DNA of 64,000 nucleotides from an uncultured Paracoccaceae bacterium (lineage in GTDB: Bacteria > Pseudomonadota > Alphaproteobacteria > Rhodobacterales > Rhodobacteraceae). Under the pieces are notes generated by a model. It ran no database searches. It saw only the letters and a program-made list of their open reading frames with translations, and had not been told where the DNA came from. This document shows, in pieces, positions 36,231-44,855 of this stretch. The position numbers and the translations under genes are program-made. Position 1 is the first letter of the stretch. Each line of letters opens with the position of its first letter. The DNA is taken from the NCBI GenBank assembly GCA_951812615.1, contig CATOSU010000007.1, positions 291,751 to 355,750 of the forward strand, given 5' to 3'.

Positions 36231-37091
36231 TCAGGTCACATCCTGGATGTGCTCGAACGGGCTGGACACATTGCGCAACGTCTTGGTCGCCACATGTGTA
36301 TATCGTGCCGTCGTGGTCAACTTGGCGTGGCCGAGGAGAACCTGGATCACCCGCACATCCGTATCGGCCTCCAACAAATGCGTAGCAAAGCTGTGCCGGA
36401 GCGAGTGCAATGTTGCAGGCTTCTTGATGCCGGCCATCGCCTTTGCCGAGTTGAAGGCACGATTCAAGGACCGTGGAGACAGGGGTTCAACCCGGCTCTG
36501 CCCAGGAAACAGCCAGCCCTGCGGGCGAGCCTCACGCCAATAGTCGCGAAGGAGTTCCAGCAAGGACGGCGAAAGCATCACATCGCGATCCTTGCCGCCC
36601 TTACCGCGCTCGACATGGATCAGCATGCGGTCACTGTCGATGTCCCGAACCTTGAGATTGGTGACCTCGGAGGCACGCAGCCCTGCGCCATACCCGATGC
36701 CGAGTGCCGCCCGATACTTGAGACCGGGCCCAGGGGCCGCGGACAAAACCGCCGAGACCTCCTCGAAGCTCAGCACAATCGGCAGCTTCCGCGGCTCGGT
36801 GCGGAACTGCATGTACTTCTTCATATCCTCCCGATTGCATGTCATGCCGAAGAAGAACCGCAGTGCCGTGATCCGCGAATTGTAGACCGACGGCGTCACC
36901 TCAGTGTCGGTCATATGAAGCTGATAGGCGCGCAGCTCATCTGGCGTCGCCGTATCCGGCGCACGCCCCAGAAACGCTGTGAAATCCTTCAGCGCCCGGA
37001 TATGCGCTTTCTGCGATGTCTCAGCCAACCCGCGAATGCGCATGTCCTCGATCATCCGCGCACGCAGCGGGCTCATCTTCTCCTGTGTCAT
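36231..37091 (-). CDS. Site-specific tyrosine recombinase of the IS91-type element
   Basis: A 286-residue phage-integrase-family protein. The N-terminal SAM-like DNA-binding domain (about 1-95) is followed by the catalytic domain. That domain holds the conserved Arg in GYGAGLRASEVTNLKVRDID, the HxLR box in LHSLRHSFATHLLEADTDVR, His in VLLGHAKLTTTARYTH, and the nucleophile Tyr in the same segment. GGAGG precedes the ATG. It accompanies transposases of this IS group; its exact role in movement is not settled. Confidence 0.88.
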   Translation of the reverse strand: MTQEKMSPLRARMIEDMRIRGLAETSQKAHIRALKDFTAFLGRAPDTATPDELRAYQLHMTDTEVTPSVYNSRITALRFFFGMTCNREDMKKYMQFRTEPRKLPIVLSFEEVSAVLSAAPGPGLKYRAALGIGYGAGLRASEVTNLKVRDIDSDRMLIHVERGKGGKDRDVMLSPSLLELLRDYWREARPQGWLFPGQSRVEPLSPRSLNRAFNSAKAMAGIKKPATLHSLRHSFATHLLEADTDVRVIQVLLGHAKLTTTARYTHVATKTLRNVSSPFEHIQDVT

Positions 37092-37315
37092 GGGAACCTC
37101 CTGTCCAATTGAGAAACCTCAATCGTCAGGCAGGTCCGTCACATCGCAAAATGCGCCTACATATTGTTCCGCTCGCTACCTCAGCAACAAGCGCCGTTGC
37201 CGCGAGAGCGGCTTAGTCCATGAGCCCATTTTACCGGATGCTGCGGCGCTCACATATCTCTGTTACGACCAACACTTAAAGATGTGTTCGCTCCAAGCAG
37301 CGCAGGAAGTAGCAA

Positions 37316-38044
37316 ATGGACACGGATGGTTTTTTTGGCGAAGCCGTAGCAAGTACATACAATCAAGATCATGGCGGAACCGATCCTGTGCTGATTGACA
37401 GGACGGTCGATTGCTTGCTCGATTTGTCCTGCGGAGGCACCGCACTTGAGTTTGCTATTGGAACGGGACGGGTCGCCCTGCCGCTAGCTGAACGCGGTGC
37501 ATCTGTAAAAGGTATCGAGCTTTCAGCCGCAATGGTCAAAAAGCTGAGAGAAAAGGAAATCGGGACACCAATTGAAGTCACGATAGGCGACATGGCTTCA
37601 ACGCAGGTATCTGGCGAGTTTTCGCTGGTTTTCCTTGTTTTTAACACCATTGACAACTTGACGACACAGCAGGCTCAAATCGCCTGCTTCCGAAACGCTG
37701 AACGGCATCTCGGACCGCAGGGCCGGTTTCTTATCGAAACTCTCGTCCCTCCCATCCAGAAAATTCCCTATGGCGAGAAAAGGCTGGCGTTTTCGAGTAG
37801 CAGTGACCACTTTGGAATCGACGAGTTTGACGTCGCATCGCAAAGCTACACTTCAAAGCATGTTTGGATGAAAGATGGACGCCACGAATATCAATCCTTC
37901 CCGTTCCGTTACGCTTGGCCAGCCGAGCTTGATTTAATGGCAAACATAGCCGGTCTGGAACTCGAACACCGATGGTCAGATTGGGATCGTTCACCGTATG
38001 ATCGTATGAGCACGAAGCACATCTCCGTTTGGAGGAAACACTAA
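37316..38044 (+). CDS. SAM-dependent methyltransferase, AT-richer than neighbours
   Basis: A 242-residue class I methyltransferase. Motif I is ALEFAIGTGRVALPLAERGA, then KGIELSAAMVKKL, SLVFLVFNTIDNL and LGPQGRFLIETLVPP. AGGAAG lies before the ATG. Codon use is visibly less GC-biased than in all surrounding genes, and it sits directly behind an IS91-type element. Acquisition by transfer is therefore likely; IS91/ISCR elements are known to carry adjacent genes. The substrate is unknown. Confidence 0.8.
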   Translation: MDTDGFFGEAVASTYNQDHGGTDPVLIDRTVDCLLDLSCGGTALEFAIGTGRVALPLAERGASVKGIELSAAMVKKLREKEIGTPIEVTIGDMASTQVSGEFSLVFLVFNTIDNLTTQQAQIACFRNAERHLGPQGRFLIETLVPPIQKIPYGEKRLAFSSSSDHFGIDEFDVASQSYTSKHVWMKDGRHEYQSFPFRYAWPAELDLMANIAGLELEHRWSDWDRSPYDRMSTKHISVWRKH

Positions 38045-38207
38045 AACCTGCAATGTCAGCATCCCCGCAAAGCCGTCTTCTAGAGGCCGTGCGCCAAACC
38101 TCGTATTCCCCCACTGCCTCCCAAGCGAAACCCTGCGCGGTATGATGCCGTGGATCTCCGGCGGCAAAATGGTCAACAAGGAAAAGAACTGATCCGGCGT
38201 GCGCGGT

Positions 38208-38231
38208 AGGATGGGTGATATCACCCATCCT
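38208..38231. repeat. Perfect 24-bp palindrome
   Basis: AGGATGGGTGAT is followed immediately by its reverse complement ATCACCCATCCT, with no spacer. It lies between the acquired methyltransferase and the EamA transporter. It could be a dimeric operator, a cruciform or transposition scar, or (with almost no loop) a poor RNA hairpin. Confidence 0.75.
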
Positions 38232-38258
38232 GCGATCCGGATCGAACAGTTCCCGATT

Positions 38259-38281
38259 GACCCCGGACGCGTGCCGGGGTC
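38259..38281 (+). other. Hairpin just before the EamA transporter start
   Basis: GACCCCGG / CCGGGGTC form an 8-bp stem with loop ACGCGTG, ending 12 bp before the ATG at 38294. It may affect translation initiation or be a REP-like element. Confidence 0.5.
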
Positions 38282-38293
38282 TGTCATTCTGCA

Positions 38294-39214
38294 ATGACCG
38301 ACAGCCCCAACATCACCCCGGCCAGCTGGCTGATGATCGCCGTCCTCGGTTTTATCTGGGGCGGCACTTTCATGGTGCAGGCGCTGGCGCTGGAAACCGC
38401 GCCGCCATTCTGGGTGGCCGCGGGCCGGATCAGCTTTGCCGCGGTGCTGACCGCGGCGGTCTGGAGCGCACGTGGCGCGCGCATGTTCACCACGACCGTG
38501 ACGGCATGGCCGGATCTGATCTGGGTGGCCATCCTGTCGGCCGCGGCCCCGTTCATGCTGATCGCATGGGGCCAGCAATACGTCACCTCCTCCTACACCG
38601 GCGTGGCCATGGCCGCGGTGGCGCTGATCGTGCTGCCGCTGGCGCATTTCATGTTGCCGGGCGAGCGGCTGACCTGGCGCAAGGCGCTGGGTTTCGTCAT
38701 CGGGTTTGCCGGGATCCTCGTGCTCATGGGGCCCGAAGCCTTTGTCAGCAGCGGCGCGGGGATGGAACCCGCGGGGCGACTGGCCTGTCTGGCCGCCGCG
38801 GGCTGTTACGCTATCAGTTCCGTGCTGATGCGTCGTCTGCCGCCGCTTGATCCCGTCGGGCTGGCGGCGGCCACCCTGCTGATCGGCACCGCGGTGGTGA
38901 TCCCGATGGCGATGATCAGTCACGGTGCACCGGTCAATCCCGGCGCGCGGGGGCTGATCCTGATCGCCATCCTCGGGCTCTTTCCCACCGCGATGGCCAA
39001 CCTGCTGCGGATCATCGTGGCACGCACTGCGGGCCCGGTCTTCATGAGCCTGACCAATTACCAGGTGCCGCTGTGGTCGGTGACGCTTGGCGTGGTTTTC
39101 CTGGGCGAGCCGCTGAAAATGTCGCTGCTCTGGGCGCTGCTGCTGATCCTGACCGGCGTCGGGCTCAGCCAGTATGGCGCGCTCAGGCGGTTGTTTGCGG
39201 GCGGGTCCGGCTGA
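38294..39214 (+). CDS. EamA/DMT-superfamily transporter
   Basis: A 306-residue integral membrane protein with about ten predicted helices in two EamA repeats. The first begins WLMIAVLGFIWGGTFMVQAL, and the second is near LACLAAAGCYAISSVLMRRL with WSVTLGVVFLGEPLKMSLLW at its end. Family members export amino acids, metabolites or drugs; the substrate cannot be read from sequence. The start codon directly follows a hairpin. Confidence 0.85.
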   Translation: MTDSPNITPASWLMIAVLGFIWGGTFMVQALALETAPPFWVAAGRISFAAVLTAAVWSARGARMFTTTVTAWPDLIWVAILSAAAPFMLIAWGQQYVTSSYTGVAMAAVALIVLPLAHFMLPGERLTWRKALGFVIGFAGILVLMGPEAFVSSGAGMEPAGRLACLAAAGCYAISSVLMRRLPPLDPVGLAAATLLIGTAVVIPMAMISHGAPVNPGARGLILIAILGLFPTAMANLLRIIVARTAGPVFMSLTNYQVPLWSVTLGVVFLGEPLKMSLLWALLLILTGVGLSQYGALRRLFAGGSG

Positions 39215-39247
39215 GGCAGGTCTTTGCGGCGCAGGACCGGCCGCAGA

Positions 39248-40477
39248 TCACTTTGCGCCGCGACCGCCCGCGGATCCGGCATTGTCGCGGCCGGCCACCA
39301 GCCGCGCGACCCGCGGGATCGCCATCGGCATCGTCAGCATCGTGCTGGCCACAGCCATCAGAAGCAGTGCGGTGAAGGTGGCCGAGGAGATCACCTGTGC
39401 ATCCAGCATGACGTTGGCAAAGATGATCATGATCAACGCCTTGGTCTGCAGAAGCCAGCCGATCACTGTGGCCTCACCCGGCGGCCAGCCGAGCAGGCGC
39501 CCGGCCAGCTGCACACCGGCGATCTTGCCGGCTACGGATGCCACCAGCAGCAGGCCAGCGACGCCGAAGACAGCGATCCCACCCATGTCCCAGCTGGTGC
39601 GCAGGCCGGTGCTGAGGAAAAACACCGGCATCACCGCCATCAGCACCGTGTCCCGGAACCGGTCGGCCCGCTCTTCCCCGAACCACGACTGGTCCAGCAC
39701 GGCGCCGGCAAGGAAGGCACCGACCATGAAATGCAGACCGGCCCAGTCGCCGGACAGACCAACCGCCGCCAGCCATGCGAGACCGACATACCACCGGTCC
39801 GACTGCTGCAGCCGCGGAATGAGCCAGCGCATGGTCCACGCGGCGAGCGAGAAGAGAACGAGGAAGGCGATCTGACGCAGGATCCTGTCCCAGTCAACGA
39901 GGATCAGCGCCAGTACCGCCCAGATCGCGACGTCGTCGAAGCTGGCATAGCGCAGCACGCGCTGCCCCAAATCCTGACGCAGGATGCCCAGTTGCTCGAG
40001 AAACAGCATCAGGATCGGCAGGGCGGTGACGACGCAGGCCATGCCGATGCCGAAAAGCGCCTGCCAATAGCTGCCCTGTGCACCGATCCAGCCGTCGGTC
40101 CGCAGCACCAGCGCCGCCGCCGCCACTCCGAACAGCATCGGGAAGACGAAGGCAAAGCCGGCAACCGTCGCGGTTTCGCCGCGGCGCGCCCAGGTTTCGC
40201 GCGCATCCAGTTCCAGACCGGCGACGAAAACGAACAGCATCACCGCCCACCAGGCAAGCCCGTTCAGCAGGGTGATGACCTCGGGTGTGAAAATCGTTTG
40301 GTAATAGGTCGGAAACGCATTGCCCATCACTCCCGGCCCGAGAAGGATGCCGCCAACAATCTGGACGACAACCAGCGGCGCAAAGCTCCGCCGTCCCAAC
40401 AGGTGCCACACGAGATACGGAACCGTGAAAATAATTAACATCGCAAGGAGAAAGAGCTCCGTCGCGGTCATGTGCAT
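39248..40477 (-). CDS. Cation:proton antiporter (Na+/H+ exchanger family)
   Basis: A 409-residue membrane protein with about 12-13 helices. It shows the CPA2-type features LLGPGVMGN, AVMLFVFVAGLELD, VVTALPILMLFLEQLG and YASFDDVAIWAVLALILVDW, whose adjacent Asp pair is the ion site of this superfamily. It should exchange Na+ or K+ for protons. A second in-frame ATG lies two codons in. It is convergent with the EamA gene, with 33 bp between. Confidence 0.85.
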   Translation of the reverse strand: MHMTATELFLLAMLIIFTVPYLVWHLLGRRSFAPLVVVQIVGGILLGPGVMGNAFPTYYQTIFTPEVITLLNGLAWWAVMLFVFVAGLELDARETWARRGETATVAGFAFVFPMLFGVAAAALVLRTDGWIGAQGSYWQALFGIGMACVVTALPILMLFLEQLGILRQDLGQRVLRYASFDDVAIWAVLALILVDWDRILRQIAFLVLFSLAAWTMRWLIPRLQQSDRWYVGLAWLAAVGLSGDWAGLHFMVGAFLAGAVLDQSWFGEERADRFRDTVLMAVMPVFFLSTGLRTSWDMGGIAVFGVAGLLLVASVAGKIAGVQLAGRLLGWPPGEATVIGWLLQTKALIMIIFANVMLDAQVISSATFTALLLMAVASTMLTMPMAIPRVARLVAGRDNAGSAGGRGAK

Positions 40478-40617
40478 TGCCCAGAACCCCTGCTCGGCGA
40501 AACGTCTCCGCCGGTAAATAGCGCGTCCTCAGGGCTTGGGCAACGCGGGCGTAAGTCGGAATGTGGAATGCGGCGGCGCAATGCTGCATATAACAGGCCG
40601 CAGGCACAGCCGGAGCG

Positions 40618-41961
40618 TCAACCGGTCGCAACCTCGATCTCGGTTACAATCTCGTCGATGGTGCGGGTCAGCAGCGTTTCGTCCTCGCATTCGCCCATGA
40701 CCCGAATCAACGGCTCGGTTCCCGACTTGCGGATCAGGATGCGCCCGGCGCCGGCCAGCAGCTTTTCCGCCTCGGCAATCGCCGCGCGCACGCTTTCGGT
40801 CTCCAGCGGCGTCTGGCCGGTGGTGTATCGCACGTTCTTCAATAGCTGCGGTACTGGTTCGAACTGACGGGCCAGAGCGCTGGCCGGCGCCGCGGAGCGC
40901 ACCATTTCGGACAGGAAATGCAGACCGGCCATCAGCCCGTCGCCGGTGGTCGCGTAATCGGTCATCACGATGTGGCCGGATTGTTCGCCGCCCAGGTTGA
41001 AGCCGCCTTCGCGCATCCGTTCAACCACATAGCGGTCACCGACCGCCGTGCGCTCCAGCCTGATCCCCTGCCGGTCCAGATACCGTTCCAGCCCGAGGTT
41101 CGACATCACCGTCGAGACCAACGCACCGCCGGTCAGCGTGCCGTCAGCGGCCCAGCGCGAAGCCAGCAGCGCCATCAGCTGATCGCCGTCTGCAACGGTG
41201 CCCTGTTCATCGATCAGGATGATCCGGTCTGCATCGCCATCAAGGCACAGCCCGATATCGGCGCCATGGGCAACCACGGCTTCGGAGGCCAGCCGGGGAT
41301 AGGTGGATCCGCAGCTGCGGTTGATGTTGGTGCCGTCCGGCGACACGCCCAGCGGTATCACCTCCGCGCCCATTTCCCACAGGATATCCGGTGCGGCGCG
41401 ATAGGCGGCACCATTGGCGCAGTCGACAACGATCTTCACACCGTCCAGCCGCAGGTCCCGCGGCAGCGAGGATTTGACCCGCTCGCCATAGCGATACCTG
41501 GCATCGTCGATCCGCTTGGCCCGGCCGATATTTCCCGCCTGCGCCGGTTCGACACCGGAATCGATCAGCGCTTCGATTTCGGCCTCGGCCTCGTCCGACA
41601 GCTTGAACCCGTCCGGGCCGAAGAACTTGATGCCGTTATCCTCGGCCGGGTTGTGGCTGGCCGAGATCATCACACCCAGATCGGCCCGCATGGACCGGGT
41701 CAGCAAGCCAACCGCCGGGGTCGGCACCGGCCCCATCAGCAGCACGTTCATGCCGGTCGAGGTCAGCCCCGCCGTCAGAGCGCTTTCCAGCATGTAGCCC
41801 GACAGGCGCGTGTCCTTGCCGATCACCACCCGGTGCACGCCGCCGGCCTCGCGGCGGAGATACCGGCCCACGGCCGCACCGATGCGGAGCGCCAGTTCGG
41901 CGGTCATCGGATGAGTGTTGGCCCGGCCGCGGACACCGTCCGTCCCAAAAAGCTTGCGCAT
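40618..41961 (-). CDS. glmM: Phosphoglucosamine mutase
   Basis: A 447-residue enzyme. [15 protein letters not shown] starts the protein, and the phosphorylated Ser102 is in [13 protein letters not shown], the same number as in E. coli GlmM. The metal loop is [11 protein letters not shown], the sugar-binding loop GGEQSGHI, and the C-terminal phosphate site [12 protein letters not shown]. It makes glucosamine-1-phosphate for peptidoglycan and LPS precursors. GGAGGGG precedes the ATG, 10 bp after folP; the order folB-folP-glmM is frequent in alphaproteobacteria. Confidence 0.96.
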   Translation of the reverse strand: MRKLFGTDGVRGRANTHPMTAELALRIGAAVGRYLRREAGGVHRVVIGKDTRLSGYMLESALTAGLTSTGMNVLLMGPVPTPAVGLLTRSMRADLGVMISASHNPAEDNGIKFFGPDGFKLSDEAEAEIEALIDSGVEPAQAGNIGRAKRIDDARYRYGERVKSSLPRDLRLDGVKIVVDCANGAAYRAAPDILWEMGAEVIPLGVSPDGTNINRSCGSTYPRLASEAVVAHGADIGLCLDGDADRIILIDEQGTVADGDQLMALLASRWAADGTLTGGALVSTVMSNLGLERYLDRQGIRLERTAVGDRYVVERMREGGFNLGGEQSGHIVMTDYATTGDGLMAGLHFLSEMVRSAAPASALARQFEPVPQLLKNVRYTTGQTPLETESVRAAIAEAEKLLAGAGRILIRKSGTEPLIRVMGECEDETLLTRTIDEIVTEIEVATG

Positions 41962-41971
41962 GCTGCCCCTC

Positions 41972-42970
41972 CTATCGTGCGGCCTGCCACAAGCGGACCG
42001 CCTGGGCCGTTTCGGCCACGTCATGTACCCGCAGGATTTGCACGCCTTGTGCCAGCGCTGCAAGCCCAACAGCGATGGAACCGGGCGCACGGTCATCCGT
42101 GCGCGGGGCTTCGCCGATGGTGCCGATAAACCGTTTGCGCGACACGCCCAGCAGGATCGGGCAGCCCAGCCCGTGAAACAGCGCAATGTTGCGCAGCAGG
42201 GTCAGGTTGTGCTCGACGGTCTTGCCGAACCCGATCCCGGGATCGGTGACGATGGCCCGCCGGGGGATGCCAGCGGCCTCCAGCGCCGTGATCCGGGCGT
42301 CGAGGAAATCGTATACGTCCAACAGCACGTTGTCGTAATGTGGGGCGTCCTGCATCGTTTCGGGGTCGCCCTGCGCATGCATGACACAGACCGGCACGCC
42401 GCGGGCGGCACAAAGCGGCGCAAGCCCGGCATCGAAGGTGAAGCCGGCCACGTCGTTGACCAGTGTTGCGCCGGCATCGAGCGCGGCCTCGGCCACGTCC
42501 GCCTTGCGCGTGTCGATGGAAACCGGCCTATCCAGTTCGGACCGCAGCGCCGCGATGACCGGCGCGGTCCGGGCGGTTTCGGTGTCCGCCGGCACAAACT
42601 CCGCCCCCGGGCGGGTCGATTCGCCGCCGATATCGATCAGCGTGGCCCCGGCCGCAGCCATGTCCCGGCCCCGGGCCAGCGCATCAGAGGGGTCAGCATA
42701 GCGGCCACCGTCAGAAAAGCTGTCAGGTGTGACGTTCAGGATGCCCATGATCTGTGGCCGGTCCATCGGCAGGCCTGCCACCGGTTCCCGCGCCGATGTC
42801 AGCCGGGCCAGCGGGCCGGCCGGGATGTCCGAAACCGGCACCACCTCTGCCCTGCCCCGGTCCAGCGCCTCGGCATGGGTGAACCACAACGGACCGCCGG
42901 CCAGCGGCACGGCCTGTGCAGGCCGGGCCGGGCCGTGCAGAACCACCGGGCGAAAATACGAACCGGTCAC
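41972..42970 (-). CDS. folP: Dihydropteroate synthase
   Basis: A 332-residue protein starting at a GTG that overlaps the folB stop (GTGA). Residues 1-70 are an N-terminal extension ([20 protein letters not shown]). The enzyme core begins at [18 protein letters not shown] and includes [47 protein letters not shown] and [12 protein letters not shown]. It condenses dihydropterin pyrophosphate with p-aminobenzoate in folate synthesis and is the sulfonamide target. Overlap with folB implies coupled translation. Confidence 0.94.
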   Translation of the reverse strand: MTGSYFRPVVLHGPARPAQAVPLAGGPLWFTHAEALDRGRAEVVPVSDIPAGPLARLTSAREPVAGLPMDRPQIMGILNVTPDSFSDGGRYADPSDALARGRDMAAAGATLIDIGGESTRPGAEFVPADTETARTAPVIAALRSELDRPVSIDTRKADVAEAALDAGATLVNDVAGFTFDAGLAPLCAARGVPVCVMHAQGDPETMQDAPHYDNVLLDVYDFLDARITALEAAGIPRRAIVTDPGIGFGKTVEHNLTLLRNIALFHGLGCPILLGVSRKRFIGTIGEAPRTDDRAPGSIAVGLAALAQGVQILRVHDVAETAQAVRLWQAAR

Positions 42971-43887
42971 AGGTCGCCGGTTTCCGCCGAAGCCGCGCGC
43001 AGCGGCACCGAGGCCGAGGCCGGCAGCGCGGCGCCGATCACCAGCATCTCTTCGGCCTCGAAGGTTGCAGCGAACCATGCCGCCAGCGCCACCGCCTCAT
43101 GCGGGGCGGCGGACGGGCCGTCGACGGCGACGAGCACGATCTTGGACGGGGCCCAGACGCAGATCTGATCATGTTTCATGGCCCAGTCCAGCTCGGTCCG
43201 GGTCGAAACCACCACGCAGCGGTTGTCGCGGGTGGCCAAAACCCACGCGTTCTGTTCGATCGCCAGCAGGTCGATCCGGCGCTGGGTCATGACATGGCCG
43301 GTCTGCGGTGCCGGAAGATCGGGCTCGCCGACACAAAGGATCAGCGGACGGCCCCTGTCCTGCAACTGATCGATCCAGCCCGACAGGTGCGGCGCGGCGA
43401 TGGCCGCGTTGGACAGGTAGACCAGCCGCGGATGCGGCCTGTCTTCGGAAACCGGGTCATGGCCAAGGTTGTCACGCCCCCGGACGATCTCGACCCCCAG
43501 CGCACCGGGACCGCGGTCCAGCTTTTCGATGCGGACAAAGACGCGGATCGCCTGAGGTTCGGCCAGAACCCGTTCAGCGATACGTTCGGCCAGCGTTTCC
43601 AGCAGGTTGAGCCGTTCCTCGGCCAGCGCGGCCTCAATGGCTTCGGTCACCTTGTCATAGCTCAGGATACGGTCGACATCATCGTCGATGGGGCCGGTAA
43701 GGGGCAAAACCTCGACCACGATGTTGAAACACACGCGCTGGGTTGTGCCGCGTTCAGCCTGAAAGGCGCCGATTTCCACCTCGACCACGTGATCGCGTAC
43801 CGAAATGCGGTCCAGCGGCCCGCGATGGGCTGTTGCTTCGGCCCGTTCGGACGGGTGCGCAAACGCGAGACGGATTTCTGAGCTCAT
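42967..43887 (-). CDS. folB: Dihydroneopterin aldolase with long C-terminal extension
   Basis: A 306-residue protein, about 2.5 times the usual FolB length. Residues 20-125 are the FolB domain (ISVRDHVVEVEIGAFQAERG; DYDK-like ILSYDKVTEAIEAAL; NLLETLAERIAERVL; VFVRIEKLD). Residues 135-306 form a second domain with RGRPLILCVGEPDLPAPQTG, IDLLAIEQNAWVLATRDNRC and KIVLVAVDGPSAAPHEAVAL. This part is not a pyrophosphokinase as far as I can see. It makes 6-hydroxymethyl-dihydropterin; the role of the extension is unknown. Confidence 0.88.
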   Translation of the reverse strand: MSSEIRLAFAHPSERAEATAHRGPLDRISVRDHVVEVEIGAFQAERGTTQRVCFNIVVEVLPLTGPIDDDVDRILSYDKVTEAIEAALAEERLNLLETLAERIAERVLAEPQAIRVFVRIEKLDRGPGALGVEIVRGRDNLGHDPVSEDRPHPRLVYLSNAAIAAPHLSGWIDQLQDRGRPLILCVGEPDLPAPQTGHVMTQRRIDLLAIEQNAWVLATRDNRCVVVSTRTELDWAMKHDQICVWAPSKIVLVAVDGPSAAPHEAVALAAWFAATFEAEEMLVIGAALPASASVPLRAASAETGDL

Positions 43888-43933
43888 GGGCCTCTGCCTT
43901 CGAAGGATTTCGCGCCCGGTCTAAACAGTGCGG

Positions 43934-43953
43934 ACCGGGCAGTCCGGCCCGGT
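43934..43953 (-). terminator. Possible terminator hairpin after the SleB-like gene
   Basis: ACCGGGC / GCCCGGT form a 7-bp stem with a 6-nt loop in the 140-bp gap between the SleB-like gene and folB. No T-run is seen. Confidence 0.35.
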
Positions 43954-44027
43954 TACGTCCTCACCGCGAGTGAAAGCGGCACGGCCGGGCGGGCGGGTGC
44001 TGTGTCTGCCGGAAACGGGAGAGTGCG

Positions 44028-44675
44028 CTATTCGTTGCTGGCGCGCTGATCGTGGCGGCGATAAAAATAATGCACACCGATGGACGCCGTGCGGACAAAG
44101 CGGCGGCTCCAGGCCGGGCGCACCGCATTGGTGTGATAGTAGGTTGCACCGTCGGTCAGGTTGCCGGAATGGCCGTCCAGAACCGCACGGGCGACCTTGG
44201 ACACGCGTTCATACGCCTGTTTTTCCGCGATCGTGTCCTTGTAGCCGTCGCATTTGTAGGTGAACTGACACTGGTAGCGGCGTCCGGTTCCCTGTGTGAT
44301 GACCCCGCAGATCGTATCGGGAAAGATGCTGCTGGAGGCGCGGTTCACGATCACTTCGGCGACCGCAAACTGACCTTTGACGGTTTCGCCGCGCGCCTCG
44401 AAATACAGGGCTTCGGCCAGGCATTGAAAATGCTGGTCGCCTTCGGCTTTGGGCTGTGAATCGACCCAGGCGAGCGAGTATTCCACATCTGACGTGGTGC
44501 CTTTGTCACCCTGCTTGAGCCGGCTGAGCATCACGCCGAGAGAGACGTTCTTGCCGCCCGACGACACGCTGCTTTCACCGCGCGGGATCATTTTGCCATC
44601 GTCAAATTCCGTTGCAGCGACGGGACCGGCCGCACAGAACACGCCGATCAACAGCGCAACACCTAAACGTCTCAT
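44028..44675 (-). CDS. SleB/CwlJ-type cell wall hydrolase
   Basis: A 215-residue secreted protein with a signal peptide (MRRLGVALLIGVFCAAGPVA). The hydrolase_2 domain starts at HFQCLAEALYFEARGETVKG, whose Glu is the likely catalytic residue. It continues QFAVAEVIVNRASSSIFPDT, CGVITQGTGRRYQCQFTYKC and GATYYHTNAVRPAWS. It should act as a lytic transglycosylase-like enzyme on peptidoglycan in the periplasm. In non-sporulating alphaproteobacteria such proteins have housekeeping roles. The ATG at 44675 starts the signal peptide. Confidence 0.88.
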   Translation of the reverse strand: MRRLGVALLIGVFCAAGPVAATEFDDGKMIPRGESSVSSGGKNVSLGVMLSRLKQGDKGTTSDVEYSLAWVDSQPKAEGDQHFQCLAEALYFEARGETVKGQFAVAEVIVNRASSSIFPDTICGVITQGTGRRYQCQFTYKCDGYKDTIAEKQAYERVSKVARAVLDGHSGNLTDGATYYHTNAVRPAWSRRFVRTASIGVHYFYRRHDQRASNE

Positions 44676-44855
44676 TCTGACCCCCAAGCAGCAGCGCCCT
44701 CGGACCGGGCACAAGTGAGTTTAAGCGCTTTAGCGTAAAATCGGTAACAGGTCCATATTACTGCCCCTGAAACGGTTGAACACAAGGCGGAAATGTGCCT
44801 GACGCATACCGGACGAATCGTCCTGAAACCACCAAATCTGGCGTTTTTGCGCCGA

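Larger units (their letters stand above)
34780..37240 (-). mobile_element. IS91-type insertion sequence with tyrosine recombinase (ends approximate)
   Basis: Two co-directional genes, a tyrosine recombinase then a Y2-type transposase separated by 13 bp, form the standard two-gene IS91 layout. Such elements lack long inverted repeats and move by rolling circle, from oriIS downstream of the transposase (here near 34.8-35.0 kb) to terIS upstream (here near 37.1-37.25 kb). I could not fix the ends, because IS91 ends have no target duplication. A 6-bp hairpin ATTGAG/CTCAAT lies at 37108-37123, upstream of the recombinase gene. The coding regions look intact. Confidence 0.7.

Noticed and set aside
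37731-38294. Minus-strand frame overlapping the methyltransferase 3' end
   Set aside because: It overlaps a well-supported gene and begins in the hairpin before the EamA gene; no recognisable domain.
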